DNA of 64,000 bases from Lacibacter sp. H375 (GCF_037892425.1 NZ_JBBKTT010000001.1:2728001-2792000); one strand, 5' to 3'. Numbered from the stretch's first letter, positions 18,045 through 27,284 are shown. Notes: generated by a model not told the origin, from the sequence alone. Numbers and translations are program-made.

Positions 18045-18572
18045 ATGCAGTACAAAAGGAACTATATTCAATTGCCTTTCGTGTTAATTACAATTGCTGT
18101 TTTATTTCAGGTATTCTTGGTGGGGCAAAGTGTAGTGTCACTTTTAAATCTTAACGAGAAGTATGGTAACAAATATCCAGTCGCCTGGACCCTTGTATTT
18201 ACGATCCCAGTCAAATTTTATTTAGTTTTTACTTTGCTTGCATTTATAAGTCTAATAATTTATTATTTTATACGACGACGATATATTAACATTTTACTTT
18301 GTAAAATTTATATATGGTTAGTTTTTGCCGGGTTGGTGCTCCTTCCGATATATGATATTGTCTTGTCTTTTTTTGTGGAAAAGGAGTTTCAAGCCCACAG
18401 TTTTCAGATAGGTAATATTCTTTTTTACGATTATCCGTTCATATTTTCATTTCTGCTGTTAATAGTAGGGTTTATTTTTTTTGTACTCACTATTATTAAA
18501 AGCTCAACATTGCCAAAAATAAAAAAGTCAACAAATGAATCTACCGGCTTCCTTGATGACTTCGCTCAGTAA
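18045..18572 (+). CDS. Four-TM membrane protein of unknown function
   Basis: This 175-residue protein has hydrophobic segments at about residues 13-36, 52-72, 83-110 and 127-153, and a short polar C-terminal tail. It resembles no family I know. It begins one base after the methyltransferase stop and its last 38 bases overlap the start of the rRNA methyltransferase-like gene in another frame. The local sequence is more AT-rich than its neighbours. Coding status is supported by position in the unit and the regular membrane pattern. Confidence 0.6.
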   Translation: MQYKRNYIQLPFVLITIAVLFQVFLVGQSVVSLLNLNEKYGNKYPVAWTLVFTIPVKFYLVFTLLAFISLIIYYFIRRRYINILLCKIYIWLVFAGLVLLPIYDIVLSFFVEKEFQAHSFQIGNILFYDYPFIFSFLLLIVGFIFFVLTIIKSSTLPKIKKSTNESTGFLDDFAQ

Positions 18573-19953
18573 GATCAACAATTTTGATCGGGATGCTTTT
18601 GTGCAGGTGCATGAAAGTGGGGAGCAGGTTGTGTCGGTTCGTCTAAATCCGCTGAAGTCATCAATTGTTGATGGTGAATGGTCAATAACTAATGGGCAAA
18701 AGGCAATTAGCAATAAGCAAGAAGAAACTCATCATTCATCACCCATCACTCATCACCCCGTTCCATGGTCATCTTCTGGTTTCTACCTCAGTCAACGCCC
18801 TTCATTTACACTTGATCCGTTGTTACATGCCGGTGCATATTACGTACAGGAAGCAAGCAGTATGTTTTTAGAAGAGGCATTGAAACAATCAGTTGATCTT
18901 GATCAACCATTGCTGGTATTGGATCTTTGTGCAGCACCGGGAGGTAAATCAACCTTATTGCAATCTATCATCAGTAAAGAAAGTTTGTTGGTGAGTAATG
19001 AAGTCATTCAAACACGTGTAAATATTCTCAAGGAAAATATTATTAAGTGGGGAGCAGGAAATGTGGTGGTGACGAATAATGATCCCAATGTTTTTTCAAA
19101 ACTGCATGGCTTGTTTGATATATTGGTGATCGATGCGCCATGTAGCGGCAGTGGTTTGTTTCGTCGTGATGCGGAAGCCATTAAAGAATGGAGTGAAGAT
19201 AATGTACAGCTTTGCAGTCAGCGACAACAACGCATTTTAGCCGATGCATGGAATTGTTTAAAAGAAGATGGTGTGCTTATCTATTCTACCTGCTCTTATT
19301 CTTCAGAAGAAGATGAAGAGATATTGGATTGGATTGAAGCAAACTACCAGTTGGAAAGTATAAAATTGAAAGTGGAAGAGGAGTGGAACATTGATGAAGT
19401 GCAATCAACCGCAGGTGCTTATGGCTATCGTTTCTGGCCACACAAGGTGAAAGGCGAAGGTTTCTTTATTGCTGCATTCAAAAAGAAAGAATCGGCAGAT
19501 CAACTTCGAATTAAAATGAAAACAACACAGCTTGCGTCGAAACAGGAAGCTGCTATTGCCGCAAATTGGTTGAAGAATACGGAAGGATTTGCTTTTATCA
19601 AGCAAGGACAAAATATTGCTGCCATACCAACGCAATGGAACGAAACCATTCAATACCTCATGCAGGAATTAAGAGTTCGCTATGCTGGCGTGGAGTTAGG
19701 CACAATAGCAAAGAATGATCTGTTGCCGGAACATTCATTAGCATTAAGCACAATCATCAGTGATTCTGTAAGAGTTGAGCTTTCAAAAGAACAGGCGCTT
19801 GATTATTTACGTAAAAATGAAATTACAGTAGAAAGTAAGCATAAAGGCTGGGCATTGGCAGTGTACAAAAATTTTCCTCTTGGCTGGATGAAATTACTCG
19901 GCAACCGAATCAACAACTATTATCCCAAAGAGTGGCGCATATTGATGAGATGA
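18535..19953 (+). CDS. RsmB/RsmF-type rRNA cytosine-C5 methyltransferase with in-frame repeat insertion
   Basis: This is a 472-residue NOL1/NOP2/Sun-family enzyme that methylates a cytosine in rRNA. The SAM loop DLCAAPGGKS is at residues 130-139, the releasing cysteine C203 in DAPCSGSG, and the nucleophile C253 in STCSY. A C-terminal PUA-like part follows from about residue 330. Between the N-terminal SVRLNP (34-39) and VPW (76-78) lies a 34-residue stretch rich in repeat words (THHSSPITHHP). Related proteins have only a few residues here, so the stretch is an insertion of dispersed repeat DNA. A second ATG at 18556 is an alternative start. Confidence 0.88.
   Translation: MNLPASLMTSLSKINNFDRDAFVQVHESGEQVVSVRLNPLKSSIVDGEWSITNGQKAISNKQEETHHSSPITHHPVPWSSSGFYLSQRPSFTLDPLLHAGAYYVQEASSMFLEEALKQSVDLDQPLLVLDLCAAPGGKSTLLQSIISKESLLVSNEVIQTRVNILKENIIKWGAGNVVVTNNDPNVFSKLHGLFDILVIDAPCSGSGLFRRDAEAIKEWSEDNVQLCSQRQQRILADAWNCLKEDGVLIYSTCSYSSEEDEEILDWIEANYQLESIKLKVEEEWNIDEVQSTAGAYGYRFWPHKVKGEGFFIAAFKKKESADQLRIKMKTTQLASKQEAAIAANWLKNTEGFAFIKQGQNIAAIPTQWNETIQYLMQELRVRYAGVELGTIAKNDLLPEHSLALSTIISDSVRVELSKEQALDYLRKNEITVESKHKGWALAVYKNFPLGWMKLLGNRINNYYPKEWRILMR
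18661..18762 (+). repeat. Dispersed repeat words inside the methyltransferase frame
   Basis: The segment contains CAATAACTAATGGGC, GCAATTAGCAATAAGCAAG and ACTCATCATTCATCACC followed by CATCACTCATCACC. These are the same words found in intergenic patches at 17167, 24929, 50707 and 59739. It adds 34 codons without breaking the frame. Confidence 0.7.
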
Positions 19954-20000
19954 AACAACAGAACAACAAACGATAGATGGTTGCTACAACTCATCACTCA

Positions 20001-21644
20001 TCATTTGAATTTTGTATTGAACAGCAGTTTAAATCCTGTCCAGATAAGAATCGCAGCTGTACTGTAGAATAAAATTTTAATGCCGCTGCTGTTTGGTTGA
20101 TAGATCATGAGCAACGTGGCACACATCATCAGTAAACCAAGAATAAACACAAAAGCAAGACGATTGAAATTCTGTCGCAGTGCTTTGTTGGTAAAACTAT
20201 CTTCCCTGAAATTAATTTCATGCTTCAATACACCTGTGCGAAGGTTGTTGACGATCTCTTTAATATCGGTTGGCAGGCGATCAACAATGTAGAGATAATC
20301 TTCTGCTGAGTTGATTACTTTATTTACAATTGTATCAAAACTGAATTTCTCTTTAATCTTTTCTTTTGCAAATGGTTCGATCATGTTAATGAGCGAAATA
20401 TCTGCTTCCAATGCTTCTGCAAATTTTTGAATAGTACCTAGTGTTTTTAACAGCATGTATAAGTTGGTCGGAACTTTCAATCCATGACGTAAGATCACAT
20501 TAAACGTATCTGCCAGTAAGCTGGAGATATCAACTTTTTCGTAGGGGATATAACTGTATTTCTGAATCAGTTCGCCCACTTCAAATTCCAGATCAGCATG
20601 ATCTTTATAAAAATTTATATTCAGTAACGCAAGCAAAGCTTTGCTGATGCGGTGCGTATCCTGCCTTGCAAAACCAAGCATAAAGTTGATGAGAGCCTGT
20701 ATCTGCCCGGGTTTTAAACTCGCCGTCATACCATGATCGAGCAATACAACCTGGTTATTTGCCCTTATCAGTAAATTACCTGCGTGAGGATCGGCATGAA
20801 AGAATCCGTGTTTAAGAATCATTTTTAAAATGATCTGTGTGCCATTCAATGCTATTTGCTTTGTATCGAAACCTTTTGCGAGTAATTCTTCTTTTGCATC
20901 GGGTTCAACACCGGTTACAAATTCCATGACCAGCATTTTCTGCGTACTGTACTGGCTATATACTCTGGGAATGTAGCAATATTCATCATATTTAAACATG
21001 TCAGCGAAACGCATCATGTTCGATGCCTCGTTGGCAAAATCAAGTTCTTTTTTCATGATGGTTCCAAAGTCTTCGACAAATTCAATCACATTAAAACTGG
21101 CTAATTCAGGATAAGTTTTCACCACCTGCTCAGCCAGTAATTTCATCAACACAAGATCAATGGAAATTTTTTGTTTGATATGCGGCCGTTGTACTTTAAC
21201 TGCCACCATATCGCCATTACGGAGTTTACCCCTATATACTTGTGCAATGGATGCAGAAGCTATTGGATTGTGATCAAGGTGCTCAAATACTTCGTGAATA
21301 GGGTCGCCCAATTCTTCTTCCATAATACGCCATGCATGTGCAGTATCAAATGGCTTGGCAGAAGTTTGCAGTTTCTTTAATTCATTTCTTAATTGTTCAC
21401 TTACAAGATCAGGACGGTCGGCAATGATCTGTCCAAACTTTACAAAAGTTGGACCCAGGTCTTCAATCATTAGTCGCAAACGTTCTGCACGTGTTGTAAG
21501 ATTATTACCTTTCGGATCGAATATTCTTCGGAGAAAACGATTACTGTTGATCCAGTTGCGAATAGCATGCTTGCAAATAATCCATAGAATGCTGATCAGT
21601 CTTATGCTGTTCCTGAATAAGCGATTAACCCTGAATATCCACAT
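20001..21644 (-). CDS. ABC1/UbiB-family atypical kinase
   Basis: This is a 547-residue membrane-anchored protein-kinase-like ATPase of the AarF/UbiB/COQ8 family, usually tied to quinone lipid biosynthesis. The family KxGQ-type motif appears as VKFGQ at residues 68-72, the alanine-rich loop replaced here as SIAQVY near 132, the VAIK-type lysine in AVKVQRP near 150, and the catalytic FFHADPHAGN at 281-290. Two membrane helices are at the C terminus (about 500-545). It is convergent with the methyltransferase gene and separated by a terminator from the YtxH gene upstream. Confidence 0.87.
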   Translation of the reverse strand: MWIFRVNRLFRNSIRLISILWIICKHAIRNWINSNRFLRRIFDPKGNNLTTRAERLRLMIEDLGPTFVKFGQIIADRPDLVSEQLRNELKKLQTSAKPFDTAHAWRIMEEELGDPIHEVFEHLDHNPIASASIAQVYRGKLRNGDMVAVKVQRPHIKQKISIDLVLMKLLAEQVVKTYPELASFNVIEFVEDFGTIMKKELDFANEASNMMRFADMFKYDEYCYIPRVYSQYSTQKMLVMEFVTGVEPDAKEELLAKGFDTKQIALNGTQIILKMILKHGFFHADPHAGNLLIRANNQVVLLDHGMTASLKPGQIQALINFMLGFARQDTHRISKALLALLNINFYKDHADLEFEVGELIQKYSYIPYEKVDISSLLADTFNVILRHGLKVPTNLYMLLKTLGTIQKFAEALEADISLINMIEPFAKEKIKEKFSFDTIVNKVINSAEDYLYIVDRLPTDIKEIVNNLRTGVLKHEINFREDSFTNKALRQNFNRLAFVFILGLLMMCATLLMIYQPNSSGIKILFYSTAAILIWTGFKLLFNTKFK

Positions 21645-21699
21645 ACAAAAATTTTTAACCAGTGAAGAATGGGTATAGGATTATTAATACACAGTAAAA

Positions 21700-21730
21700 T
21701 ACAAAAGGAGTCGGTAACCGACTCCCTTTA
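21700..21730 (-). terminator. Intrinsic terminator after the YtxH gene
   Basis: Stem GGAGTCGG/CCGACTCC (21707-21714 with 21718-21725) with a TAA loop. On the minus strand it is followed by TTTTGTATTTT, which separates the YtxH gene from the UbiB-like gene. Confidence 0.8.
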
Positions 21731-21748
21731 TTTGCATCCGATACCAAT

Positions 21749-22036
21749 TTAAGAAACCAGTTGCTCCTTTATATGATTACCGGTTAGCCTCGTTGCCTGT
21801 AATATCTCAAGCACACGCTTTCTAGTATCGTCTCTGAGACCTGCAATTTCATGTTTGAAAACTTCTTTCAGTTCCTGCAGATCAGTGCCACTGTTTTTTA
21901 ATTTATACAGGCGTTCTTTCAGATCATCATATTTATCACTGATCATGTTACGGGTCGAATTTCCACTTTGAGGTGCCATCAGCATACCAACAGCCGCTCC
22001 TGCTGCCACGCAGGCAAAAATTAACTTAATACTCAT
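21749..22036 (-). CDS. YtxH domain-containing protein
   Basis: This small protein (95 residues) has an N-terminal hydrophobic, glycine/alanine-rich anchor (residues 4-22) followed by a long charged helix, typical of the YtxH family. In Bacillus, members are general-stress proteins; the molecular role is unknown. A short APQSG segment follows the anchor, matching the family's APxSG turn. Upstream on the minus strand is a sigma-54-like -24/-12 element, and a terminator lies directly downstream, so this is a single-gene unit. Confidence 0.85.
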   Translation of the reverse strand: MSIKLIFACVAAGAAVGMLMAPQSGNSTRNMISDKYDDLKERLYKLKNSGTDLQELKEVFKHEIAGLRDDTRKRVLEILQATRLTGNHIKEQLVS

Positions 22037-22075
22037 ATTGCTGTGTTTTTAAATGGTGAATAATGAAACCATAAT

Positions 22076-22091
22076 TCCAAGAACCTTGCCA
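22076..22091 (-). promoter_or_regulatory. Sigma-54-like -24/-12 element before the YtxH gene
   Basis: On the minus strand the site reads TGGCAAGGTTCTTGGA. It matches TGGCACG-N4-TTGCW at the GG and at TTG with exact spacing, but the final GC is GG. It ends 39 bases before the ATG. One of several such sites in this window. Confidence 0.35.
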
Positions 22092-22111
22092 AAAGACAGT
22101 TGCAGCGGGAG

Positions 22112-22200
22112 AAGGTATAAGGCACAAAGAACAAGGTACAAGGTGCAAGAATGAAAATCCAAAGTTCAAAATCCAAAACCCAAGATTCAAGACACAAGCA
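22112..22200. repeat. ACAAGGTACAAGG/CAAAATCC repeat patch
   Basis: This spacer is made of degenerate tandem words: AAGGCACAAAGAACAAGGTACAAG type, then AAAATCCAAAGTTCAAAATCC type, then CAAGATTCAAGACACAAGC. It belongs to the dispersed word-repeat families of this genome. An open frame on the minus strand here encodes only repeat. Confidence 0.6.
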
Positions 22201-22222
22201 GTGAGACAACCACAAACACAGA

Positions 22223-22858
22223 CTATTTGCGTCCAAAATCAGCTGGATTTTCACCCCATGCCTCCGTTTCCCATTTCAATATTTTATTGCGGTAGTTGTT
22301 TTCCTGCAACCAGTTTTCTGCCCGATGAATGAGATTAAAAATGTGTTCCGTTTTTGCTGATTGTTCTAAATTGGTTTTGCATTTTTTTGCTTTCACCCAG
22401 CCAATGGCATTGCGACTATCGCTGTAGATGGGCATACTGTGCAGCTCGTGTTTTTTGCAATAACCCAATGCATGTACAATGGCTAAGAATTCACCAATAT
22501 TATTTGTGCCGTTTGCCAATGGCCCCATATGAAAGATGCGTGTATTTGTTTTGTAAAGAATGCCCTGGTATTCCATGTCTTTCTGCACACTGTTCCATGC
22601 AGCATCAACTACAATACTTTCGTGAATGGGAGTGCCAACAGCAGAAAGATCTTTTGAACTTTCTGTTTTTTCTTTCTTGTAGAGATGTTTGGCGAAGTGC
22701 TCTTTGTAGGCTTGCTCAGCTTCCTCCTTTGAAGTAAAAGATTTGTAAGCTGCACCGGTAAATCCTTCCACTTGCTGCTTACAGTCGTTCCAATTGGTAT
22801 AAATGCCGGGTTCTTTCCCTTTCCACACCACGTAATATTTGGGTTTAATATTGCTCAT
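22223..22858 (-). CDS. Viroplasmin-type ribonuclease H
   Basis: This is a 211-residue RNase H-family protein. The N-terminal 55 residues form the caulimovirus-viroplasmin (Cauli_VI) domain with YYVVWKGKEPGIY, which binds RNA/DNA hybrid or dsRNA. After a charged linker the RNase H domain holds the four catalytic acids D85 (VVDAAWN), E123 (NNIGEFLA), D147 (YSDSRNAIGWV) and D207 (NPADFGRK). It should remove RNA from RNA:DNA hybrids. The family is widespread in Bacteroidota. It is transcribed divergently from the LysM gene. Confidence 0.9.
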   Translation of the reverse strand: MSNIKPKYYVVWKGKEPGIYTNWNDCKQQVEGFTGAAYKSFTSKEEAEQAYKEHFAKHLYKKEKTESSKDLSAVGTPIHESIVVDAAWNSVQKDMEYQGILYKTNTRIFHMGPLANGTNNIGEFLAIVHALGYCKKHELHSMPIYSDSRNAIGWVKAKKCKTNLEQSAKTEHIFNLIHRAENWLQENNYRNKILKWETEAWGENPADFGRK

Positions 22859-22951
22859 GTGGATGCAATGTTAGCAAAAGAAACGTTAAGCTTTTCTTTG
22901 GTATGGTTCTTTCGTAGAATTATGCATCTTTGCAACGTAAACTATGTTCCC

Positions 22952-23932
22952 ATGAAGAGAGCCTTTTTGTTTTTCAGTTTGTTTCTTTCTGTTCTTGTTG
23001 CTGCTGCACAAACCACTCCGTTGGTTGCGCAGTTAGATAACCAGGGCAAACCGTACCTCGTGCACAGCATAGGTCCTAAAGAAAATTTTTACAGCATTGG
23101 CCGCATTTACAATATCAGCCCACGTGTGTTTGCACCCTATAATGGATTGGAGTTAACATCTGCTTTAAGTATTGGTCAGCAGATCAAGATCCCTTTGAAT
23201 GAAGTGAATTTCTGGCAAACAGGTACACGCAAAGAAAATGAAACCGTTGTTCCGGTTTACCATACCGCAAAAGCCGGCGAATCCTTAACAAAGCTCAGCC
23301 AGTTGTTTGGAACAGATAATGCTTCCATTAAATCATGGAACAATATTGAATCGGTGAGTGCTGGTAGTAAAGTGATCGTTGGTTTTTTGAAAGTTGATAA
23401 AACATTATCACCACTTGCAGCAAAAGGTATGAATGTGCGTAGCGAACCAAATGTGGTAAAGCAACAACCTAAGCCTGAGCCTAAGGTGGAAGAACCAAAG
23501 AAGCAGGAAGTGGTGGTGAAAAAAGAAGAGCCGAAACAAGAGTTGCCAAAACCTGAAGTGAAGAAAGAAGAACCGAAGATGGAAGTTACCACTGCAAGCT
23601 ATGGTGGCAATGGGTTTTTTAAAGATGAGTTTAATCGTCAATCGAATAATGGCAAACGTACCGATCGCAACAATGGCCCCGGCTCCGTATTCAAAAGCAC
23701 GAGTGGTTGGAGCGATGGAAAATATTATGTGTTGATGGATAATATTGAAAAAGGTACCATCATTATGGTGCGCAACCCTGCCAACGGAAAAGCTGTTTAT
23801 GCAAAAGTGTTGGGCAGTGTTGAAGAAACAAGTCCTGGTAGTGGTTTGTTATTTCGATTAAGTAATTCAGCAGCTGCACAGCTTGGTATCAGCACGGAGA
23901 AGTTTAATGCAGAGTTGGTGTGGGGCAAGTAA
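22952..23932 (+). CDS. Exported LysM protein with proline/glutamate/lysine linker
   Basis: The start is at the ATG at 22952, where a signal peptide (residues 1-19) begins; the frame is open 60 codons further up but that part is antisense to the RNase H gene. The 326-residue protein has two LysM modules (about 38-83 and 104-148), which bind peptidoglycan or chitin sugars. A long linker of PKPEPKVEEP type spans about 165-220. A C-terminal domain (about 235-326) with SVFKSTSGWSDGKYYVLMD resembles RlpA/double-psi beta-barrel folds, though I see no catalytic signature. Likely periplasmic or surface cell-wall binding. Confidence 0.78.
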   Translation: MKRAFLFFSLFLSVLVAAAQTTPLVAQLDNQGKPYLVHSIGPKENFYSIGRIYNISPRVFAPYNGLELTSALSIGQQIKIPLNEVNFWQTGTRKENETVVPVYHTAKAGESLTKLSQLFGTDNASIKSWNNIESVSAGSKVIVGFLKVDKTLSPLAAKGMNVRSEPNVVKQQPKPEPKVEEPKKQEVVVKKEEPKQELPKPEVKKEEPKMEVTTASYGGNGFFKDEFNRQSNNGKRTDRNNGPGSVFKSTSGWSDGKYYVLMDNIEKGTIIMVRNPANGKAVYAKVLGSVEETSPGSGLLFRLSNSAAAQLGISTEKFNAELVWGK

Positions 23933-24107
23933 AGGCAAGTACGAAGTTGGAAGTTGAAAGTACGAAGTAAGAAACCAATTGCTGATGATAGGAAAAGTAC
24001 AAATGGGTATAAAAGTTCGCCATTCCAAACTGCTAATATTTATCAAAGAACGTCTAATGGATTAAACTAAGTGATGTAAGAGCTTAAAAGGAAATCAATG
24101 AATTAGA
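23933..24107. repeat. Spacer with GTACGAAGT repeat words
   Basis: Directly after the LysM stop the words AAGTACGAAGTTGGAAG and AAAGTACGAAGTAAG occur (23938-23971), another dispersed tandem-word family. The remainder shows no gene or clear promoter. Confidence 0.45.
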
Positions 24108-24566
24108 ATGAAGACCAAATTCAACTACATTACTTATTTTTTGCTTTGTGGGATCTTGTCAGTTTTTCTGTTACTCCCTTATTATGTGATTAAACATCTT
24201 TCCTTGCTTATTGCAAATGAGAGCAATCTTACTGCCATGTATTTTGGATTGTCTGTAGCAGCTTTAGGAATTATTTATGGGATTATTGTTCTTCTTGACC
24301 TGCTCATCTATCATCGTTTTGGATTCTATTTAAAGAATGATGCATTATTTATTACAGATGTTTTTTATCTCCAAAAAAGGGAAATACCTCTTTATCTTAT
24401 AAAAGGATATTACATTGATACCTATGTATATAGTTGGATGTTTAAAGCAATTGTAGTTGAAACTTATGATGGGCATAGATTTCGGGCATTGAATCTATTT
24501 TTATGGAATTTCAGAAGGGTTAAGAAAAAGCTACCAGACAGCGGAATAAAAAAATTACTAAACTGA
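24108..24566 (+). CDS. Membrane protein of unknown function (two TM, PH-like tail)
   Basis: This 152-residue protein has two hydrophobic segments (about 8-31 and 43-68) followed by a soluble part whose order, FGFYLKNDALFITD then IPLYLIKGYYID, is like the short bacterial PH (YdbT/bPH) domain that follows paired membrane helices. It resembles no named family firmly. It stands alone between a repeat-bearing spacer and the convergent fmt gene. Confidence 0.55.
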   Translation: MKTKFNYITYFLLCGILSVFLLLPYYVIKHLSLLIANESNLTAMYFGLSVAALGIIYGIIVLLDLLIYHRFGFYLKNDALFITDVFYLQKREIPLYLIKGYYIDTYVYSWMFKAIVVETYDGHRFRALNLFLWNFRRVKKKLPDSGIKKLLN

Positions 24567-24610
24567 TGTTTTTTAATTTGACATAGTTAAGTTGTTGACG
24601 GGTAAAAACC

Positions 24611-25585
24611 TTAACTTCTGTATCCCCTCAAAAAATCTTCAACCAGCATTTTCTTTTTTCCTTCGAGTTGTAATTCTAGCACATGGATGTAACCGTTGTT
24701 GCATGCAAACTTTAAATAAGTTTTGCCATCGGTTTCAAAAACTCCGGCTTCTTGTGGCGGAGTGGGTGTTATCTCTTTCTTCGACCGGTAGATCTTCATC
24801 ATCTTTCCATTGAACATGGTAAACGCACCGGGAAAAGGAGAGAGGCCACGGATAAGATTATGTACTTCTTCAACTGTTTTGCTGAAATCTATTTTGCAGG
24901 TATCGGTGAAAATCTTTGGAGCATGTTTGAGCGATGAGTGATGAGTGATGAGTGATGAATCAGGGGCTCTAGTTCCACTTTCGATTTCATTTTGCGGTTT
25001 CTCTTCCAATGTTCCTTCCACTAATCCTTCAACAGTTCGCACCAGCAACTGTGCGCCAATTTCTTTCATGCGGTCATGCACTTCACCTGCTGTTTCATCT
25101 TCACCAATGGGAAATGATTCCTGCAGCAGAATATTGCCTGTATCTATTTCGTGTTTCAGTTTAAACGTAGTAACACCTGTTTCATGTTCGCCATTGATCA
25201 CTGCCCAGTTAATAGGAGCAGCACCACGATATTGGGGTAATAAACTTCCATGCACATTCACTGTTCCCATCTTCGGCATGTTCCAGACTGCTTCGGGTAA
25301 CATACGAAAGGCAACTACAATTTGCAGATCGGCACGCAATGCAATTAATTCTTTCAGGAATGTGGGGTTCTTAAGTTTCTCCGGTTGCAATACAAATAAA
25401 TCATGTTCCGTTGCATATTTCTTTACTGCACTTTCTGTCAACTTCATTCCACGACCAGCCGGTTTATCAGGTGCTGTAATAACACCCACCACATTGTAAC
25501 CTGCTTTTACCAACGCATCGAGTGATGCAACTGCAAACTCAGGTGTACCCATAAAAATAATGCGTGGAGATTCTTTTGTAACCAT
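24611..25585 (-). CDS. fmt: Methionyl-tRNA formyltransferase with in-frame repeat insertion
   Basis: Fmt formylates initiator Met-tRNA with 10-formyl-tetrahydrofolate. The catalytic triad region NVHGSLLPQYRGAAPI (residues 110-125; N110, H112) and the aspartate D148 in HEIDTG are intact. In the linker between the transferase and C-terminal domains, residues 201-218 (with SSLITHHSSL) are encoded by a GATGAGT tandem repeat, after which KHAPKI resumes the family pattern. The repeat therefore sits in a tolerant interdomain loop and adds whole codons. Total length of 324 is slightly above the usual 310-315. Confidence 0.93.
   Translation of the reverse strand: MVTKESPRIIFMGTPEFAVASLDALVKAGYNVVGVITAPDKPAGRGMKLTESAVKKYATEHDLFVLQPEKLKNPTFLKELIALRADLQIVVAFRMLPEAVWNMPKMGTVNVHGSLLPQYRGAAPINWAVINGEHETGVTTFKLKHEIDTGNILLQESFPIGEDETAGEVHDRMKEIGAQLLVRTVEGLVEGTLEEKPQNEIESGTRAPDSSLITHHSSLKHAPKIFTDTCKIDFSKTVEEVHNLIRGLSPFPGAFTMFNGKMMKIYRSKKEITPTPPQEAGVFETDGKTYLKFACNNGYIHVLELQLEGKKKMLVEDFLRGYRS
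24929..24965. repeat. GATGAGT tandem repeat inside fmt
   Basis: Plus-strand words GCGATGAGTGATGAGTG and ATGAGTGATGAATCAGG follow each other in tandem. Read as fmt codons they give an ITHHSS-like peptide, almost the same as the SPITHH peptide in the methyltransferase at 18661-18762. Confidence 0.75.
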
Positions 25586-25751
25586 GCCGCAAAAATAAAG
25601 AGAAAGCAGCTAGAAATTTTTTTACCTTGAAGACGCAAAGGCTCGATGCTGCACATAGAAGAAAGACAAAATAATTGTATTAATTGAAAACGAATGAAGT
25701 TTTCATTGTGTTCCTTCCTGCCTTTGTGGCGAAACTTGCAGCGAACGGCTA

Positions 25752-26582
25752 TCAGTTAGCAGCTTCTTCTTCCTCCTCATCCATTTCAATAACCTTATCT
25801 GCCTGGTTCATTTTGGTGAGATTGTTACGTTGCAGAATTTCTTTTGCGAGGTTAAGATAGTTTACGGCGCCTTTGCTTTCACTATCGTATAAGATCACCG
25901 GTTTGCCAAAGCTTGGCGCTTCGCTTAAACGGGTATTGCGGTGAATGATCGAATCAAAAACAATTCCTTCAAAGTGGCGGCGTACTTCACTTACCACCTG
26001 GTTACATAAACGTAAACGACCATCATACATTGTCATTAAAATACCTTCGATCACTAATTGTGGATTTAAACGGCTTTGCACAATCTTGATGGTGTTGAGT
26101 AATTTACCCAAACCTTCTAATGCAAAGAATTCAGTTTGCACAGGAACAACAACCGCATCAGCAGCAGTTAATGCATTTACCGTAATTAAACCAAGTGAAG
26201 GAGAACAATCGATGATGATGAAATCGTATTCATCTTTCAATGGTTGCAGTAATTGTTTCATTACCGATTCACGGTTGGGCTGGTTGATCATTTCAATTTC
26301 AGCACCCACCAGGTCAATATGCGAAGGAATAAGATCGAGGTTTGGGATTTCACTTTTCAAAACCACATCCTTTGCGTTGGCACCGTTCACAAAACAATCG
26401 TACAAACTTTGCTGAACATTGTGCAGATCAAAACCCACACCGGTAGTACTGTTCGCCTGCGGATCGGCATCTACCAGTAATGTCTTGTATTCTAGTACGG
26501 CAAAACTTGCAGCAAGATTAATTGCTGTTGTGGTTTTTCCCACACCACCTTTCTGATTCGCTATTCCAATTATTCGACCCAT
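25752..26582 (-). CDS. ParA/Soj family ATPase
   Basis: This 276-residue protein is a Walker-type partition ATPase. The deviant Walker A KGGVGKTT is at residues 11-18, Walker A' [11 protein letters not shown] near 40, and the Walker [11 protein letters not shown] near 127. ParA proteins bind DNA non-specifically when ATP-bound and position chromosomes, plasmids or protein clusters. Normally parB follows; here the downstream gene is fmt, in the same orientation but 166 bases away, and no ParB or parS is seen. The last 20 residues are an acidic tail. It follows the UPF0173 gene by 24 bases. Confidence 0.9.
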   Translation of the reverse strand: MGRIIGIANQKGGVGKTTTAINLAASFAVLEYKTLLVDADPQANSTTGVGFDLHNVQQSLYDCFVNGANAKDVVLKSEIPNLDLIPSHIDLVGAEIEMINQPNRESVMKQLLQPLKDEYDFIIIDCSPSLGLITVNALTAADAVVVPVQTEFFALEGLGKLLNTIKIVQSRLNPQLVIEGILMTMYDGRLRLCNQVVSEVRRHFEGIVFDSIIHRNTRLSEAPSFGKPVILYDSESKGAVNYLNLAKEILQRNNLTKMNQADKVIEMDEEEEEAAN

Positions 26583-26606
26583 ATTATCAACTCTCAGTTT
26601 TCAATT

Positions 26607-27284
26607 TCAAATTTTGATGCTTTCACCAATAGCCGGCAGTTTCAAGTCAAGTCCGTTACGTTGAAAATGATCCTTGACCGCCTCTTGATCAATTACAATG
26701 TACGGAAACGTATTGTAATGCACGCCGAACACCGTGTGGCAACTCACCATATGAGCTGCTCTTGCTGCATCTTCATAACCCATCGTGAAATTATCGCCAA
26801 TAGGCAGAATGCAAAATGCCAATGGTGAGCTTTGCGGTACCAGTTGCATATCGAGGGTAAGAGCCGTATCACCACTGTAATAAAAATTCTTTCCGCAGCT
26901 CACTACAAAACCCATAGGGTTGCCGCCATAAGTTCCGTCGGGCAGCGAAGAAGAATGTTGCGCTGTAACACATTTCACGGTTCCAAACTCGAATGCTTTT
27001 TTTCCGCCCGTATTCATGGGATGGATGTTTTCAACACCCTGCTTTTGCAACCATAAATAAATTTCCCAGTTACAGATCACTAATGCACCGGTGCGTTTTG
27101 CTATGGCAACGCAATCTGCTATATGGTCGGCATGGCCATGACTCACCAGGATATAATCGGCTTCAATGGTATTTACATCAACATTTGCTGCCAACTCGTT
27201 GGGCGAAATAAACGGATCGAAAAGTAATTTCTTTCCTTTTACGTCTATGCTAAAGCAGGAATGGCCATAATATGTAAACGTCAT
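26607..27284 (-). CDS. UPF0173 metal-dependent hydrolase (metallo-beta-lactamase fold)
   Basis: Starting at the ATG at 27284 gives 225 residues beginning MTFTYYGHSCF, the standard start of this family; 25 more upstream codons are open but unlike the family. The metal motif HGHADH lies at residues 49-54, with further conserved HSSSLPDGTYGGNPMGF near 130 and YSGDTALTLDM near 155. It likely hydrolyses a small ester or phosphate; the substrate is unknown. It is co-directional with parA, 24 bases apart, and may share its transcript. Confidence 0.88.
   Translation of the reverse strand: MTFTYYGHSCFSIDVKGKKLLFDPFISPNELAANVDVNTIEADYILVSHGHADHIADCVAIAKRTGALVICNWEIYLWLQKQGVENIHPMNTGGKKAFEFGTVKCVTAQHSSSLPDGTYGGNPMGFVVSCGKNFYYSGDTALTLDMQLVPQSSPLAFCILPIGDNFTMGYEDAARAAHMVSCHTVFGVHYNTFPYIVIDQEAVKDHFQRNGLDLKLPAIGESIKI

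Noticed and set aside
22033-22254. 73-codon open frame on the minus strand
   Set aside because: It translates the tandem-word repeat patch between two genes and is not protein-like.
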